Under the pieces are notes generated by a model. It did no database searches and had not been told where the DNA came from. It worked only from the letters and a program-made list of their open reading frames with translations. Source: an uncultured Gemmatimonadota bacterium (GTDB taxonomy: Bacteria > Gemmatimonadota > Gemmatimonadetes > Palauibacterales > Palauibacteraceae). From it: 64,000 nt of DNA. Shown piece by piece: positions 27,801 to 35,329 of the stretch. The stretch is from the NCBI GenBank assembly GCA_913043255.1, contig CAJWLK010000001.1, forward strand, positions 471,045-535,044, given 5' to 3'. A program made the translations under genes and the position numbers. Within the stretch, counting starts at the first letter, position 1. Every line of letters starts with the position of its first letter.

Positions 27801-28131
27801 CATGAGGGACGAATTGCGGGACCGGTTCGGACCACTTCCAAAGCCAACTGCCCGACTGCTGGATTCGGCAAAACTACGCGTTCTAGGCACCACCGTGGGG
27901 GCGGCATGGATTCGCGTGTCAGACACGAACGCGCGGATCACATTCCAAGAATCAGCGACCCCCCAGCTTGGGCTACTTAAGAATGCACTCGTAGAGCACC
28001 AACTCGACGTTGAAGTTAGACGGCTTCAACCGTTATCCTTGGTGCTACGACGGGCCGGACCTGAGCCCTTACTACCAACACTAGTGGAAGCCCTTGGGCT
28101 TTTATCTGGTGCAACCGGCGAACGGGGCTGA
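24835..28131 (+). CDS. mfd: Transcription-repair coupling factor Mfd
   Basis: A DNA translocase that removes stalled RNA polymerase and recruits UvrA. Visible in order: a UvrB-like N-terminal module, the RNA-polymerase-interaction segment with Gly-Asp-Tyr-Val-Val-His-Ile-Asp-His-Gly-Ile-Gly, Walker A Gly-Asp-Val-Gly-Phe-Gly-Lys-Thr-Glu, the DEEQ box Asp-Glu-Glu-Gln-Arg-Phe-Gly-Val, Thr-Ala-Thr-Pro-Ile-Pro-Arg-Thr, and the C-terminal TRCF domain. The first standard start in frame is TTG at 24970. Family-like sequence (Pro-Gly-Ala-Ala-Thr-Ser-Ala-Leu-Ala-Leu) continues upstream to a CTG at 24835 that would overlap the previous stop as CTGA; this gives 1098 codons, closer to the usual length. 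The identity is certain, the start is not. Confidence 0.93.
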   Translation: MILRTFQKLAEEANLPEALSRDGGHVPLYSLPGAATSALALSLADLSPGVPIVLVAISPEHADKLHEDLLALGDLRTRCYPQREALPYGDEDPHIEISAQRVDALAALLANRCRVLVTTARALIERSPIPVHSGESLSLDLSIGDGAPLEDLADRLERMGFIRTHSVREIGDFTVRGGLIDAFPFGHPAPLRIELWGDEIVSLRRFDALTQRSTETCDNAQILPIDLMAGEDKGNTERRSLVELLPSNAIMVHLEPENGIKARSRLWNEIREARKRASDQEVTTDVLAVPPSDAELRLKQFRRIEFITDNTENMPGAIQLPVEPPPKIDRDMKRLIAQISRTYEEGGQTLILCDNEGQIERLEEIVVERAGRDMIQHVTLAVGSLSGGFRVDPPSNLTVLTDHEVFRRAYRRHRVRFKGAATLESIASIQPGDYVVHIDHGIGRYHGIQRVKVDGQTIETLEIEYADGELLRLPHYRLDLIERWGSIPSNARPPRVHKLGGKKWSRLKRRTVSAIEETAVDLLQLYARRKLAEGRAFASDNLWQTEMESAFIYEETPHQIEAWKAVCEDLEKPNPMDRLICGDVGFGKTEIAIRAAFKVALEGAQVAILAPTTILVEQHLRTFQERLAAFPLRIESLSRFRTSSEQKEVIGKLASGHIDLVIGTHRLLSQDITFKDLGLLIVDEEQRFGVKQKEHLKELREAVDVLTLTATPIPRTLHLALGGIRDLSLMRTPPRNRMPIITHVLDWDASILEEALRRELDRGGQIFFVHDRVETIDALARRVQHLLPEARTVIAHGQMPERALEDAMYNFIEGDIDILICTSIIENGLDVPSANTMIVHRAHNFGLAQLYQLRGRIGRSHRRAYCYLLVPENVAPEATERLRVLEHHTELGSGYDIALKDLEFRGTGNLLGSDQSGFATAVGIETYQRLVESTVQRLKGDGTMETKPGIQISVDGESFLPDDYVSEPQQKVNLYRRLSRLDNWEKIEDMRDELRDRFGPLPKPTARLLDSAKLRVLGTTVGAAWIRVSDTNARITFQESATPQLGLLKNALVEHQLDVEVRRLQPLSLVLRRAGPEPLLPTLVEALGLLSGATGERG

Positions 28132-28158
28132 TCCTCTGAGGGAGGAGCATAAGGGAAC

Positions 28159-29562
28159 GTGAAGGATAATTATATTGTGAGCAAAGTACTTTGGGCCCTG
28201 ACCATTGGGATTTCGTGCGTTCTACTAGTTCAACCATCGCTAGGCCGTGCCCAGGAAAGGGAAACAACTTCCAACAGTGACGCAAAAAGCTCAGATGAAT
28301 TTCCTGAGGGGGTCGAACAGACCGATCGAGTTGTCGCTGTAGTTGGGGACACCGCAATCCTCTTATCCGAACTCGAGATCCGGCTGTTTGAGCTTCAGAG
28401 CCAAGGGGCACGGGTCCCACAGCGGGACACTCCAGAATGGACAGACTTTGCCCGACAAGTCCTCGTGGCAGAAATCGACAACATCATCCTACTGCAACAG
28501 GCAAAGCGTGCTGGGCTAACACCAGATGTAAGTCGTGTTGATCAGATGGTTGAAGATGAATACCAGCGCCGCCGGGAACAATTCGCTACCGACGAGGAAA
28601 TGATGCAGGCGGTTGAGGCGGCGGGAATGAATATGCTCCAATACAGGCAGATGCTTCGGCGCGCGTCAGAAGCCGAGTCTCTCTTCATGGAGTACCGATA
28701 TTCTATGGAACAAAGGACCGACCTTCCTCCCGTCCTTGTCACCGAGTCTGAGATGCAAGCCTTCTTTGAAGAACGCCAGGGCGATCAACAATTACGGCCG
28801 GCATTGATCTCATTCAACCAAATAGTGATCACACCATCCCCAAGCGGCGCAGCTCGCGATAGTGCCCGCGCTCGTATAATCCGCATCCAGAGCGAGCTGG
28901 GAGTCGGGGAGGATTTTGAAGTGGTTGCTCGACGCCATTCCGACGATGAGCAAACCCGAGAGCGGGGAGGCGAACTAGGTTGGATGAGCCGGAACACCGT
29001 CGTAAAACCATTCGGCGATGCGGTCTGGGCATCACGTCCTGGGCAAGTCCTGATAAATCCCGTCCAAACGCAGTTTGGAATTCACATTATTAAAATTGAG
29101 CGTCAGCGCGGAGCCGAGCGATTTCTCAGACACATCCTCATCCGACCTGAGATCAGAGATGCAGATGTAGACTCATCATACTCCATCGCAGAGCAAATTG
29201 CTGACAGTCTCCGAGCTGGGGTGGACCCCGAGCGCTTAACCGCTCTTTTTAGGGATGATGTCGCTGACGAGGATGTTCGATTCGATGACGTGCCTGTAAA
29301 CCAACTGACGGACCGGTTTATGGGTGAGGTTTCAAGAGCCTTTGAGAACATAGTCTCGGGACAGGTATATGGTCCCCTAGAACTTGAACGGGGTGGGCCA
29401 AAAGAGTTTGCTCTAATTCAAGTCGTTACCTACCGTCCAGAGGGTCCTCTTGAGTTTGACGATGTTCGCGATCAAATCCGGCAAACTATCCGTCAGACAA
29501 AGCAGTTAGACATCCTGTTGGGTGAGATTCGGTCTAATACATTCGTTGATGTGAAGCTCTGA
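28159..29562 (+). CDS. SurA-like periplasmic peptidyl-prolyl isomerase
   Basis: A 467-residue exported chaperone/isomerase. After a signal peptide (cleavage near Gly-Arg-Ala-Gln) comes a SurA-type N-domain with Arg-Val-Val-Ala-Val-Val-Gly-Asp and a helical core. A parvulin domain of about 100 residues follows, with Phe-Glu-Val-Val-Ala-Arg-Arg-His-Ser-Asp-Asp, Gly-Gly-Glu-Leu-Gly-Trp, and Gln-Phe-Gly-Ile-His-Ile-Ile-Lys. A second, degenerate parvulin-like stretch may follow. It would assist outer-membrane protein folding. GTG start; purine-rich AAGGGA just upstream. It follows mfd by 27 nt. Confidence 0.9.
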   Translation: MKDNYIVSKVLWALTIGISCVLLVQPSLGRAQERETTSNSDAKSSDEFPEGVEQTDRVVAVVGDTAILLSELEIRLFELQSQGARVPQRDTPEWTDFARQVLVAEIDNIILLQQAKRAGLTPDVSRVDQMVEDEYQRRREQFATDEEMMQAVEAAGMNMLQYRQMLRRASEAESLFMEYRYSMEQRTDLPPVLVTESEMQAFFEERQGDQQLRPALISFNQIVITPSPSGAARDSARARIIRIQSELGVGEDFEVVARRHSDDEQTRERGGELGWMSRNTVVKPFGDAVWASRPGQVLINPVQTQFGIHIIKIERQRGAERFLRHILIRPEIRDADVDSSYSIAEQIADSLRAGVDPERLTALFRDDVADEDVRFDDVPVNQLTDRFMGEVSRAFENIVSGQVYGPLELERGGPKEFALIQVVTYRPEGPLEFDDVRDQIRQTIRQTKQLDILLGEIRSNTFVDVKL

Positions 29563-29632
29563 CGAAAATTGCGACATAAAGGATGCCGAGAGTGATAGGT
29601 TTCGAGGACTAAAGAGGGAGAGGAAGACGAAA

Positions 29633-30574
29633 GTGCCTCGAATTGGTATAACGCTGGGCGATCCGCGCGGAATCGGACCAGAAGTAACGGCGGCAGCGCT
29701 CCGAGATTTCATCGGACTCAAACCCGTTCTGATCGGACCAAAAGCGCTCGGATCAGTCGGACGCGAGCTTGAAGAACTAGGCGTTTGGGAATCTGTCGGC
29801 GAGTGGGAACCTGGGGGAGGTCCTCGCTTAGCAGGAGAACTCTCGGCGAAGGCTATTGAGCGAGCTGTTAGGTTAGCAAGCGATGGAGAGCTGGATGGTA
29901 TCGTCACCGCTCCCATCAGTAAGGCCGCACTTCACGCAGCAGGATACCCCTTCCCTGGGCACACAGAGTTCCTCCAAACTCTCACCGGAGCGGCTGAAGT
30001 TACGATGATGATGGCAGCTGAGCGTACTCCAATTGGCGGTCCGCTTCGACTTGCCCTTCTCACGGCGCACATGCCACTAAATGATGTGCCTGATGCGCTG
30101 AACGTAGATCTGGTCACAGTGAAAACTCGGATCGCTATTGACGCACTTCGCAGATGGTGGGGCATTCCACAGCCTCGTGTGACGTTCGCAGGCCTCAATC
30201 CACACGCAGGTGAAGGAGGTCTGTTCGGGGATGAGGAACAGAAGGTATTGGCGCCTGCAATCAACAAATTATCTACTGACTCGAAGATCGAGCTGCTGGG
30301 CGTTTTTCCCGGAGATACCGTATTTCTGCAAGCAATCGAAGGTAAGGCAGACCTCGTAGTCACTCCCTATCATGACGTCGGGCTCGCCGTGTTGAAGACG
30401 CTGGCAAGAGACGAGGGAGTAAACGTGACGGCAGGACTTCCGTTCCCGCGCACATCTCCCGATCACGGCACGGCAATCGATATCGCTGGAACAAAGTCGG
30501 CAGATCCAGGAGCAATGCGTGCGGCGATTGATCTCTGTATCCGATTCTGCAGTGCAAGTGTAAGCACCCAATGA
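29633..30574 (+). CDS. pdxA: 4-hydroxythreonine-4-phosphate dehydrogenase
   Basis: A 313-residue PdxA of the pyridoxal phosphate pathway. It begins Gly-Ile-Thr-Leu-Gly-Asp-Pro-Arg-Gly-Ile-Gly-Pro-Glu, the family signature. It contains Ala-Pro-Ile-Ser-Lys, Gly-His-Thr-Glu-Phe-Leu, a metal-ligand His in Thr-Ala-His-Met-Pro-Leu, Asn-Pro-His-Ala-Gly-Glu-Gly-Gly, and Tyr-His-Asp-Val-Gly. Substrate and metal residues look intact. GTG start. It overlaps ftsE by ATGA, linking vitamin B6 synthesis to the division operon, probably by convenience of organisation. Confidence 0.96.
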   Translation: MPRIGITLGDPRGIGPEVTAAALRDFIGLKPVLIGPKALGSVGRELEELGVWESVGEWEPGGGPRLAGELSAKAIERAVRLASDGELDGIVTAPISKAALHAAGYPFPGHTEFLQTLTGAAEVTMMMAAERTPIGGPLRLALLTAHMPLNDVPDALNVDLVTVKTRIAIDALRRWWGIPQPRVTFAGLNPHAGEGGLFGDEEQKVLAPAINKLSTDSKIELLGVFPGDTVFLQAIEGKADLVVTPYHDVGLAVLKTLARDEGVNVTAGLPFPRTSPDHGTAIDIAGTKSADPGAMRAAIDLCIRFCSASVSTQ

Positions 30575-31401
30575 TCCAATTTTACAATGTATCGAAGATT
30601 CATCCGCGCACAGGTTCCGCTGTAGCTGAGATTAGCTTCCATCTCCGGAAGGGCGAGTTCACTTTCTTGACTGGCCATTCTGGAGCTGGAAAATCAACTA
30701 TTCTGAAACTGATTCACTTTCAGACACGTCCCACCAAAGGAGAACTACAAGTTTTACGCTATCACAGCTCAAGAACCAAGCGCCGCCAGATTCCAAACCT
30801 GCGGAGACGGGTAGGGTTTGTGTTCCAAGATTTCAAACTGCTTGCAGGTTTGACAGCCGCAGAGAATGTGGCGTTCGCACTCAAGGTTACTGGGGTATCT
30901 CGACGCGAGACTGACCGAAAAGTTGAACAACTACTCAATCAGGTCAGTCTATCTGAAAAGGCAAAATCACTTTCATCAGAATTGTCTGCTGGAGAAAAAC
31001 AACGGGTTGTCATAGCACGCGCCTTAGCGACAAATCCACTGCTGCTCTTAGCTGACGAGCCGATGGGGAACCTTGATGCCGAGGCGTCTGAGGAGATCTT
31101 CCAGTTGTTCTGGAGGCTCCACCTTGAAGGCATGGCCGTGGTCATGGCGACACATAACACGGAACTGGTCCGTAGAACCCCGGGCGTAAGAGTTTTAGAG
31201 CTTAAAAATGGTCAACTCATATCCGATTCGGCGGTGGAGACAGAGCCACTCCCAAGTGTTAGTGAAGGGAGTTCGTTAGAATCACCCCCAATATCTCCCC
31301 CCCAAAAACCCATTTTATCGGCATCAAATAAAAACCCTGTGCCAGAGGTGTCCACGGACGTCCCCCACGAGAGTGCACCTAGTCAGCGTGAAAACACGTG
31401 A
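30571..31401 (+). CDS. ftsE: Cell division ATP-binding protein FtsE
   Basis: An ABC ATPase. Walker A Gly-His-Ser-Gly-Ala-Gly-Lys-Ser-Thr is near residue 38. The signature motif reads Leu-Ser-Ala-Gly-Glu rather than Leu-Ser-Gly-Gly-Glu, and Walker B is Leu-Leu-Leu-Ala-Asp-Glu-Pro with Met-Gly-Asn-Leu-Asp after it. FtsE works with FtsX at the septum to activate murein hydrolases through EnvC. The core ends near residue 225, the usual FtsE length. A further 50-residue tail rich in Ser, Pro and Glu is present and is unusual. Overlaps both neighbours by 4 nt. Confidence 0.93.
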   Translation: MIQFYNVSKIHPRTGSAVAEISFHLRKGEFTFLTGHSGAGKSTILKLIHFQTRPTKGELQVLRYHSSRTKRRQIPNLRRRVGFVFQDFKLLAGLTAAENVAFALKVTGVSRRETDRKVEQLLNQVSLSEKAKSLSSELSAGEKQRVVIARALATNPLLLLADEPMGNLDAEASEEIFQLFWRLHLEGMAVVMATHNTELVRRTPGVRVLELKNGQLISDSAVETEPLPSVSEGSSLESPPISPPQKPILSASNKNPVPEVSTDVPHESAPSQRENT

Positions 31402-32270
31402 GACACTTGCGTGAGGCACTCGCTGGATTTCGCCGAACTCCATTGCTTAGTACACTTTCGATCAGTGCTATCAGCCTAAGCCTTGTAATCATGGGCTTAT
31501 TCGGATTAAGCGCCCACAACATCGGATCAGCGATCAGCGATATCGAGCGTCGTGTAGAGGTCGTGGGCTATCTGCTCGAAGACATGAAGCCTGACCAGGT
31601 TCAGATAGCGCAACAGGAGTTGGAGGCTTTTCCAGAGATTGAAGAGGTACTTTATGTGTCGAAAAAAGAGGCACTGGCAAACGCACAGAGGGACCTCCCC
31701 GAGTTCTCCGAAATCTACGAAGAACTTCGAGTTAACCCACTCCCCGCCTCTCTACATCTGAGGCTGAAGCCTGGTTTTCGAACACCTGAGTCGGTCCAGA
31801 TAACGGCTGAGCATCTTCGAGGATATGAATTCATAGAAGAGGTTCGCTTCGGCGAAGGCTGGGTTGAGCAGCTCTTCACAATTCGACGGATTGCTGGTGG
31901 AGTTTCGGCTATCCTCGGAGGGGCATTCGCGGTTGTGGCTATTCTGTTAATTTTCACATCAGTTGAAATCGCCATCCTAGCTCGTTCTGAAGAGATCGAG
32001 ATCATGCAAATAATTGGAGCTAAAGACCGATATGTGCAATTTCCCTTCGTCATCGAGGGGTTCATCAAAGGCTTGATGGGTGGGCTGATTGCCCTCGGTC
32101 TCACTCGCCTCACGTATGGGAGTTTCCGTTACCAGTTTGCAGAGTTCGACAATCTCCTCTGGTTACCGAACAATTGGGTAGTTGGAGGGGTCCTAACAGC
32201 TTGTGCAATCGGGATGATATCGGCAGTTGTTTCGGTGCATCGGGAACTCGGACGAGCGTATGCAACGTAG
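31398..32270 (+). CDS. ftsX: Cell division permease FtsX
   Basis: A 290-residue membrane protein with the FtsX layout. It has one N-terminal transmembrane helix (about residues 18-40) and a periplasmic loop containing Val-Glu-Val-Val-Gly-Tyr-Leu and Val-Ser-Lys-Lys-Glu-Ala. Three C-terminal helices carry Glu-Ile-Glu-Ile-Met-Gln-Ile-Ile-Gly-Ala, typical of the family. It transmits FtsE ATPase activity to EnvC in the periplasm. GTG start overlapping the ftsE stop (GTGA). Confidence 0.93.
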   Translation: MRHLREALAGFRRTPLLSTLSISAISLSLVIMGLFGLSAHNIGSAISDIERRVEVVGYLLEDMKPDQVQIAQQELEAFPEIEEVLYVSKKEALANAQRDLPEFSEIYEELRVNPLPASLHLRLKPGFRTPESVQITAEHLRGYEFIEEVRFGEGWVEQLFTIRRIAGGVSAILGGAFAVVAILLIFTSVEIAILARSEEIEIMQIIGAKDRYVQFPFVIEGFIKGLMGGLIALGLTRLTYGSFRYQFAEFDNLLWLPNNWVVGGVLTACAIGMISAVVSVHRELGRAYAT

Positions 32271-33480
32271 GAGAGGTTGGACGATCGTTGTCTTTTTAGC
32301 TGCAATCCTATGCACCACTTTCTCAAGTATGAATGCTCAGGATCCCAACCAGCTTCGACAGCAGATTAATACTAGTCAGACGCGGTTAGACCAGATTCGC
32401 GCCGAACGTCAACAGCTCCAACAGCAACTCAGTGACCTCACTGGACAGGTTACCGACATCAGCGAAGAGATCTCAAACATCGAGAACCAGATCGCGGCCT
32501 CGACCAGCCTCCTAGCAGAACTCAATATTCAACTTGGGACCCTTAGCGATCAGGTTACTGTTATGACGCGAGATATGCTCAATACACGAGATGAACTCGC
32601 GGTCCGCACGGTCACTCTCCACCAGAGGCTGCGGGAGATATATAAAAGAGGTCCACTTCGACCAATCCAGGTACTATTTTCATCCCATTCATTCTCTGAC
32701 CTACTCAACCGCTACAAATATCTTCATGATGTAGCGCTCTTTGACCGTATGCTCGTTTACGAGGTCCATAATCTTGAGCAAAGACTCACGGATCAGCGAG
32801 CAACACTATCTACAGATGCGCAAACGATCCGACGTGTTCGACTTGAGAGGCTTAGCGAGTTTGATGAATTAGAAAGACTAGAAACCCAACGACAACGTCG
32901 ACTAGGGGTATTTACTGGGCGTCAGAGTGAAGCCCGTTCTACGCTGACACAACTAGCGACGGAAGAACAACAATTACGAACCTTGCTCGAAGAACTTGAA
33001 GAGAGACGCCGAAGGAATGAACGAGAGATAGGAATTGCCACGATCTCCAATCTCACCACTTCAGATTTCGGAAACCTTAACTGGCCTTTAGACGGCGATA
33101 TCCTCTATCAGTTTGGCCCACAGCGTGAGGGTAACACGACTATCCCACGCGAAGGTCTTGGCATTAGAGCAGAACGCGGTTCTCCTGTCCATGCGGTCGA
33201 CACCGGAACTGTAGGATCCGTCGTGGCACGCTCATCTGGCCAAACCGTGATCCTCGACCATGGAGGGGGCTTTTACTCTTCATACCAAAGACTCCAGAAC
33301 GTGACCGTCACTCAGAACCAACGAGTCGAACAGGGGCAAATAATCGGATATGTGGGGGGCGACAGCACAAATCCGCACATAGAGTTTCAAATCTACGAAC
33401 CTAGCAGCGCGGGCCCACGGGCAGTTGATCCTGTGCGATGGCTGCGAAACCGAACGAGAGGAAACGATCACAATGAGTGA
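32260..33480 (+). CDS. EnvC-like murein hydrolase activator
   Basis: About 406 residues: a signal peptide, a long coiled coil (about residues 25-250, Gln/Glu/Arg rich, with a break near the middle), and a C-terminal LytM (M23) domain of about 110 residues. In the LytM domain the metal-site pattern is degenerate: the usual His-x-x-x-Asp is replaced by Gly-Leu-Gly-Ile-Arg-Ala-Glu, while Asn-Pro-His-Ile-Glu-Phe-Gln remains. This fits an amidase activator rather than an enzyme. It overlaps ftsX by 11 nt; the longer frame from 32227 would lack a signal start. Partners are FtsEX upstream and the amidase at 17991. Confidence 0.9.
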   Translation: MQRRRGWTIVVFLAAILCTTFSSMNAQDPNQLRQQINTSQTRLDQIRAERQQLQQQLSDLTGQVTDISEEISNIENQIAASTSLLAELNIQLGTLSDQVTVMTRDMLNTRDELAVRTVTLHQRLREIYKRGPLRPIQVLFSSHSFSDLLNRYKYLHDVALFDRMLVYEVHNLEQRLTDQRATLSTDAQTIRRVRLERLSEFDELERLETQRQRRLGVFTGRQSEARSTLTQLATEEQQLRTLLEELEERRRRNEREIGIATISNLTTSDFGNLNWPLDGDILYQFGPQREGNTTIPREGLGIRAERGSPVHAVDTGTVGSVVARSSGQTVILDHGGGFYSSYQRLQNVTVTQNQRVEQGQIIGYVGGDSTNPHIEFQIYEPSSAGPRAVDPVRWLRNRTRGNDHNE

Positions 33481-34612
33481 CTCGACACGTTCGGAAATCC
33501 AGCTGCCGTGGGGTCAGGTTAGGTTATGCGAACGTATCTCGGGGGCACTGGCAGGTGGGCGCTTTCCTCAGTCGCTACTCATCCATGGACCTAAGGGAGT
33601 CGGCAAACAATCCATGGCCTTATGGATCGCGGCTTCGCTTCAGTGTAATAGTGAAGGAGGTCCGTGCGGTACCTGCCGCAGTTGTCGTCTAGCTGCGCAC
33701 CTCGAGCACCCTGACATTCATTTACACTTCCCGATGCCACGACCGAAAAGGGCGAGTTCAAGCGCCAAGCTCCGCGAAACGATTGAAAAACAGCGGCAGG
33801 AACGTCTAGCCACTCTGCGCCAAAATCCCGAAGTGGTACTGGATGAAGGTGAAACAACAGGAATATATGTTTCAGCGATCCATGCAATCCGAGAAGAGGC
33901 TTCAAGGCGTCCAGCGATGGCCAAACGTGCGGTCTTCATCGTGAGTGACGCTGATCGCATGGTTCCACAAGCTGCAAGCCAAGAAGCGGCAAACGCGTTT
34001 CTCAAACTGCTTGAAGAGCCCCCATTGTTTGCTTACATCATCTTAACCGCCACCTATCCTGAATTGCTGCTTCCGACAATTCGTTCGCGTACCGTGTCGC
34101 TTCGGATCCCTCCTTTATCTGAAGACGAAGTGACTAGATATTTAACAGATGAACTCAATGCTCCAGCCGATGCAGCCCGTAATGTAGCCCGACGTTCAGA
34201 GGGAGTAGTGGGGAGAGCGAAACATTTGTTGGAGTCCGACACGTCTGAGTCACAGAGGTCAGGTGAACGCCTGCTAACCGCAGCCCTCGAAGAAGGCGCC
34301 GAGAAGCGCTATCAGGTTGCATCGGAATACTCTGCAAGAGGTGCCCGTGCAGTCCTTCAACCAGCGTTAGAGGAGCTTCGGGTTAGATTGAGAGATGTCA
34401 TGTGTGCGAGTGCAGGGGCCGAGGCAGCAATCCTTGACCCAACCCACTTGCGGGTATTGCTCAAGGACCGCCGTGTCCCCCTGACAGGGGTTATCCAAGC
34501 GATGAGAGTGGTTGATAACGCCCTTGAGAGTGTCACCCGTAACATAAATCCTCAATCCACGGTTACCGTTCTGCTCAAGGACATGAACAACGCATTCAGC
34601 GGAACCCACTAG
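33473..34612 (+). CDS. holB: DNA polymerase III delta-prime subunit
   Basis: A 379-residue clamp-loader subunit. P-loop-like Gly-Pro-Lys-Gly-Val-Gly-Lys-Gln is near residue 37. A zinc-binding set of four Cys (Cys-x7-Cys-x2-Cys-x2-Cys) follows. It has Leu-Lys-Leu-Leu-Glu-Glu-Pro-Pro, typical of clamp loaders, and an SRC-like Ile-Arg-Ser-Arg-Thr. There is an insertion with many charged residues between the zinc site and the next strand. The start at 33473 overlaps envC by 8 nt and has GAGAGGAAA upstream. Followed by the structured leader of moaC. Confidence 0.9.
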   Translation: MSDSTRSEIQLPWGQVRLCERISGALAGGRFPQSLLIHGPKGVGKQSMALWIAASLQCNSEGGPCGTCRSCRLAAHLEHPDIHLHFPMPRPKRASSSAKLRETIEKQRQERLATLRQNPEVVLDEGETTGIYVSAIHAIREEASRRPAMAKRAVFIVSDADRMVPQAASQEAANAFLKLLEEPPLFAYIILTATYPELLLPTIRSRTVSLRIPPLSEDEVTRYLTDELNAPADAARNVARRSEGVVGRAKHLLESDTSESQRSGERLLTAALEEGAEKRYQVASEYSARGARAVLQPALEELRVRLRDVMCASAGAEAAILDPTHLRVLLKDRRVPLTGVIQAMRVVDNALESVTRNINPQSTVTVLLKDMNNAFSGTH

Positions 34613-34625
34613 TGAACCAGAGCTT

Positions 34626-34705
34626 GTCGTATAACAATGGTTCGAACGATGGAGGGGAGAAGCCCCTACGCAATGCGGGGCACTTCCATCCACTAGCCAC
34701 ACGAC
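34626..34705 (+). promoter_or_regulatory. Structured leader upstream of moaC
   Basis: The 137-nt gap before moaC holds nested inverted repeats. 34626-34630 pairs with 34701-34705, and 34648-34653 with 34685-34690. Inside these the CCCC at 34663-34666 can pair either with the GGGG at 34654-34657 or with the GGGG at 34677-34680. Two mutually exclusive inner hairpins are a layout seen in riboswitches. Molybdenum-cofactor genes are known riboswitch targets, but I cannot match this to the Moco consensus by eye. No clear tRNA or terminator fits. Confidence 0.35.
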
Positions 34706-34749
34706 GTGGTTATCCAACAAAGAGTTCACAGCACTAGGAGATATACCTC

Positions 34750-35232
34750 TTGGAACGACTCACACACCTAGACTCTGCAGGTCAAGTACACATGGTTGAT
34801 ATTAGTGATAAGCCAATTACCCGACGGGTCGCGATCGCTGAAGGTGAGATCCAGATGCAGCCAAATACCTTTGAGGCTATTCGTGCGGGTCAAGTTGAGA
34901 AGGGGGAAGCACTTGCAGTTGCACGGGTGGCTGCAATCGAAGGAGCAAAAGCCGCCTCAAGTATTATCCCATTATGCCATCCAATCCCATTAGACGGTGT
35001 CGATGTTGAAATCGAAGCCATCGACAAGTTGCCAGGATACCGCCTGAGGGTTAGAGCCTCTGCTGAATGGCGCACAGGAGTTGAAATGGAGGCGCTCAGT
35101 GGGGTTGTAGCAGGTCTGCTGAGCTTGTACGACATGTGTAAGGTCATGGATCGTGGTATGACCCTAGGGCCTATCCGACTCCGAGAGAAGCGCGGAGGTC
35201 GCTCCGGAAACTGGCATAATGAGTCGGAATAA
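34750..35232 (+). CDS. moaC: Cyclic pyranopterin monophosphate synthase MoaC
   Basis: A 160-residue MoaC of standard length. It opens with Leu-Thr-His-Leu-Asp and Met-Val-Asp-Ile-Ser-Asp-Lys-Pro and contains Ile-Pro-Leu-Cys-His-Pro-Ile-Pro. Thr-Gly-Val-Glu-Met-Glu-Ala-Leu, Tyr-Asp-Met-Cys-Lys and the catalytic Lys-Met/Arg-Gly-Met-region (Lys-Val-Met-Asp-Arg-Gly-Met) are also visible. It makes cyclic pyranopterin monophosphate in molybdopterin synthesis. TTG start preceded by AGGAG. moaA is not in the window. Confidence 0.96.
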   Translation: MERLTHLDSAGQVHMVDISDKPITRRVAIAEGEIQMQPNTFEAIRAGQVEKGEALAVARVAAIEGAKAASSIIPLCHPIPLDGVDVEIEAIDKLPGYRLRVRASAEWRTGVEMEALSGVVAGLLSLYDMCKVMDRGMTLGPIRLREKRGGRSGNWHNESE

Positions 35233-35329
35233 AACCTGTCCACCTGCTAAATTAAAGAGTGTTCATAATAGAAAGTCGAATCGGTAACATTCGACATATG
35301 CGACATTCCGGAATTTTTTCACACCACCG

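Noticed and set aside
34636..34660. tRNA T-loop-like GGTTCGAAC
   Set aside because: The flanking bases do not form a T-stem, and no acceptor or anticodon arm fits.
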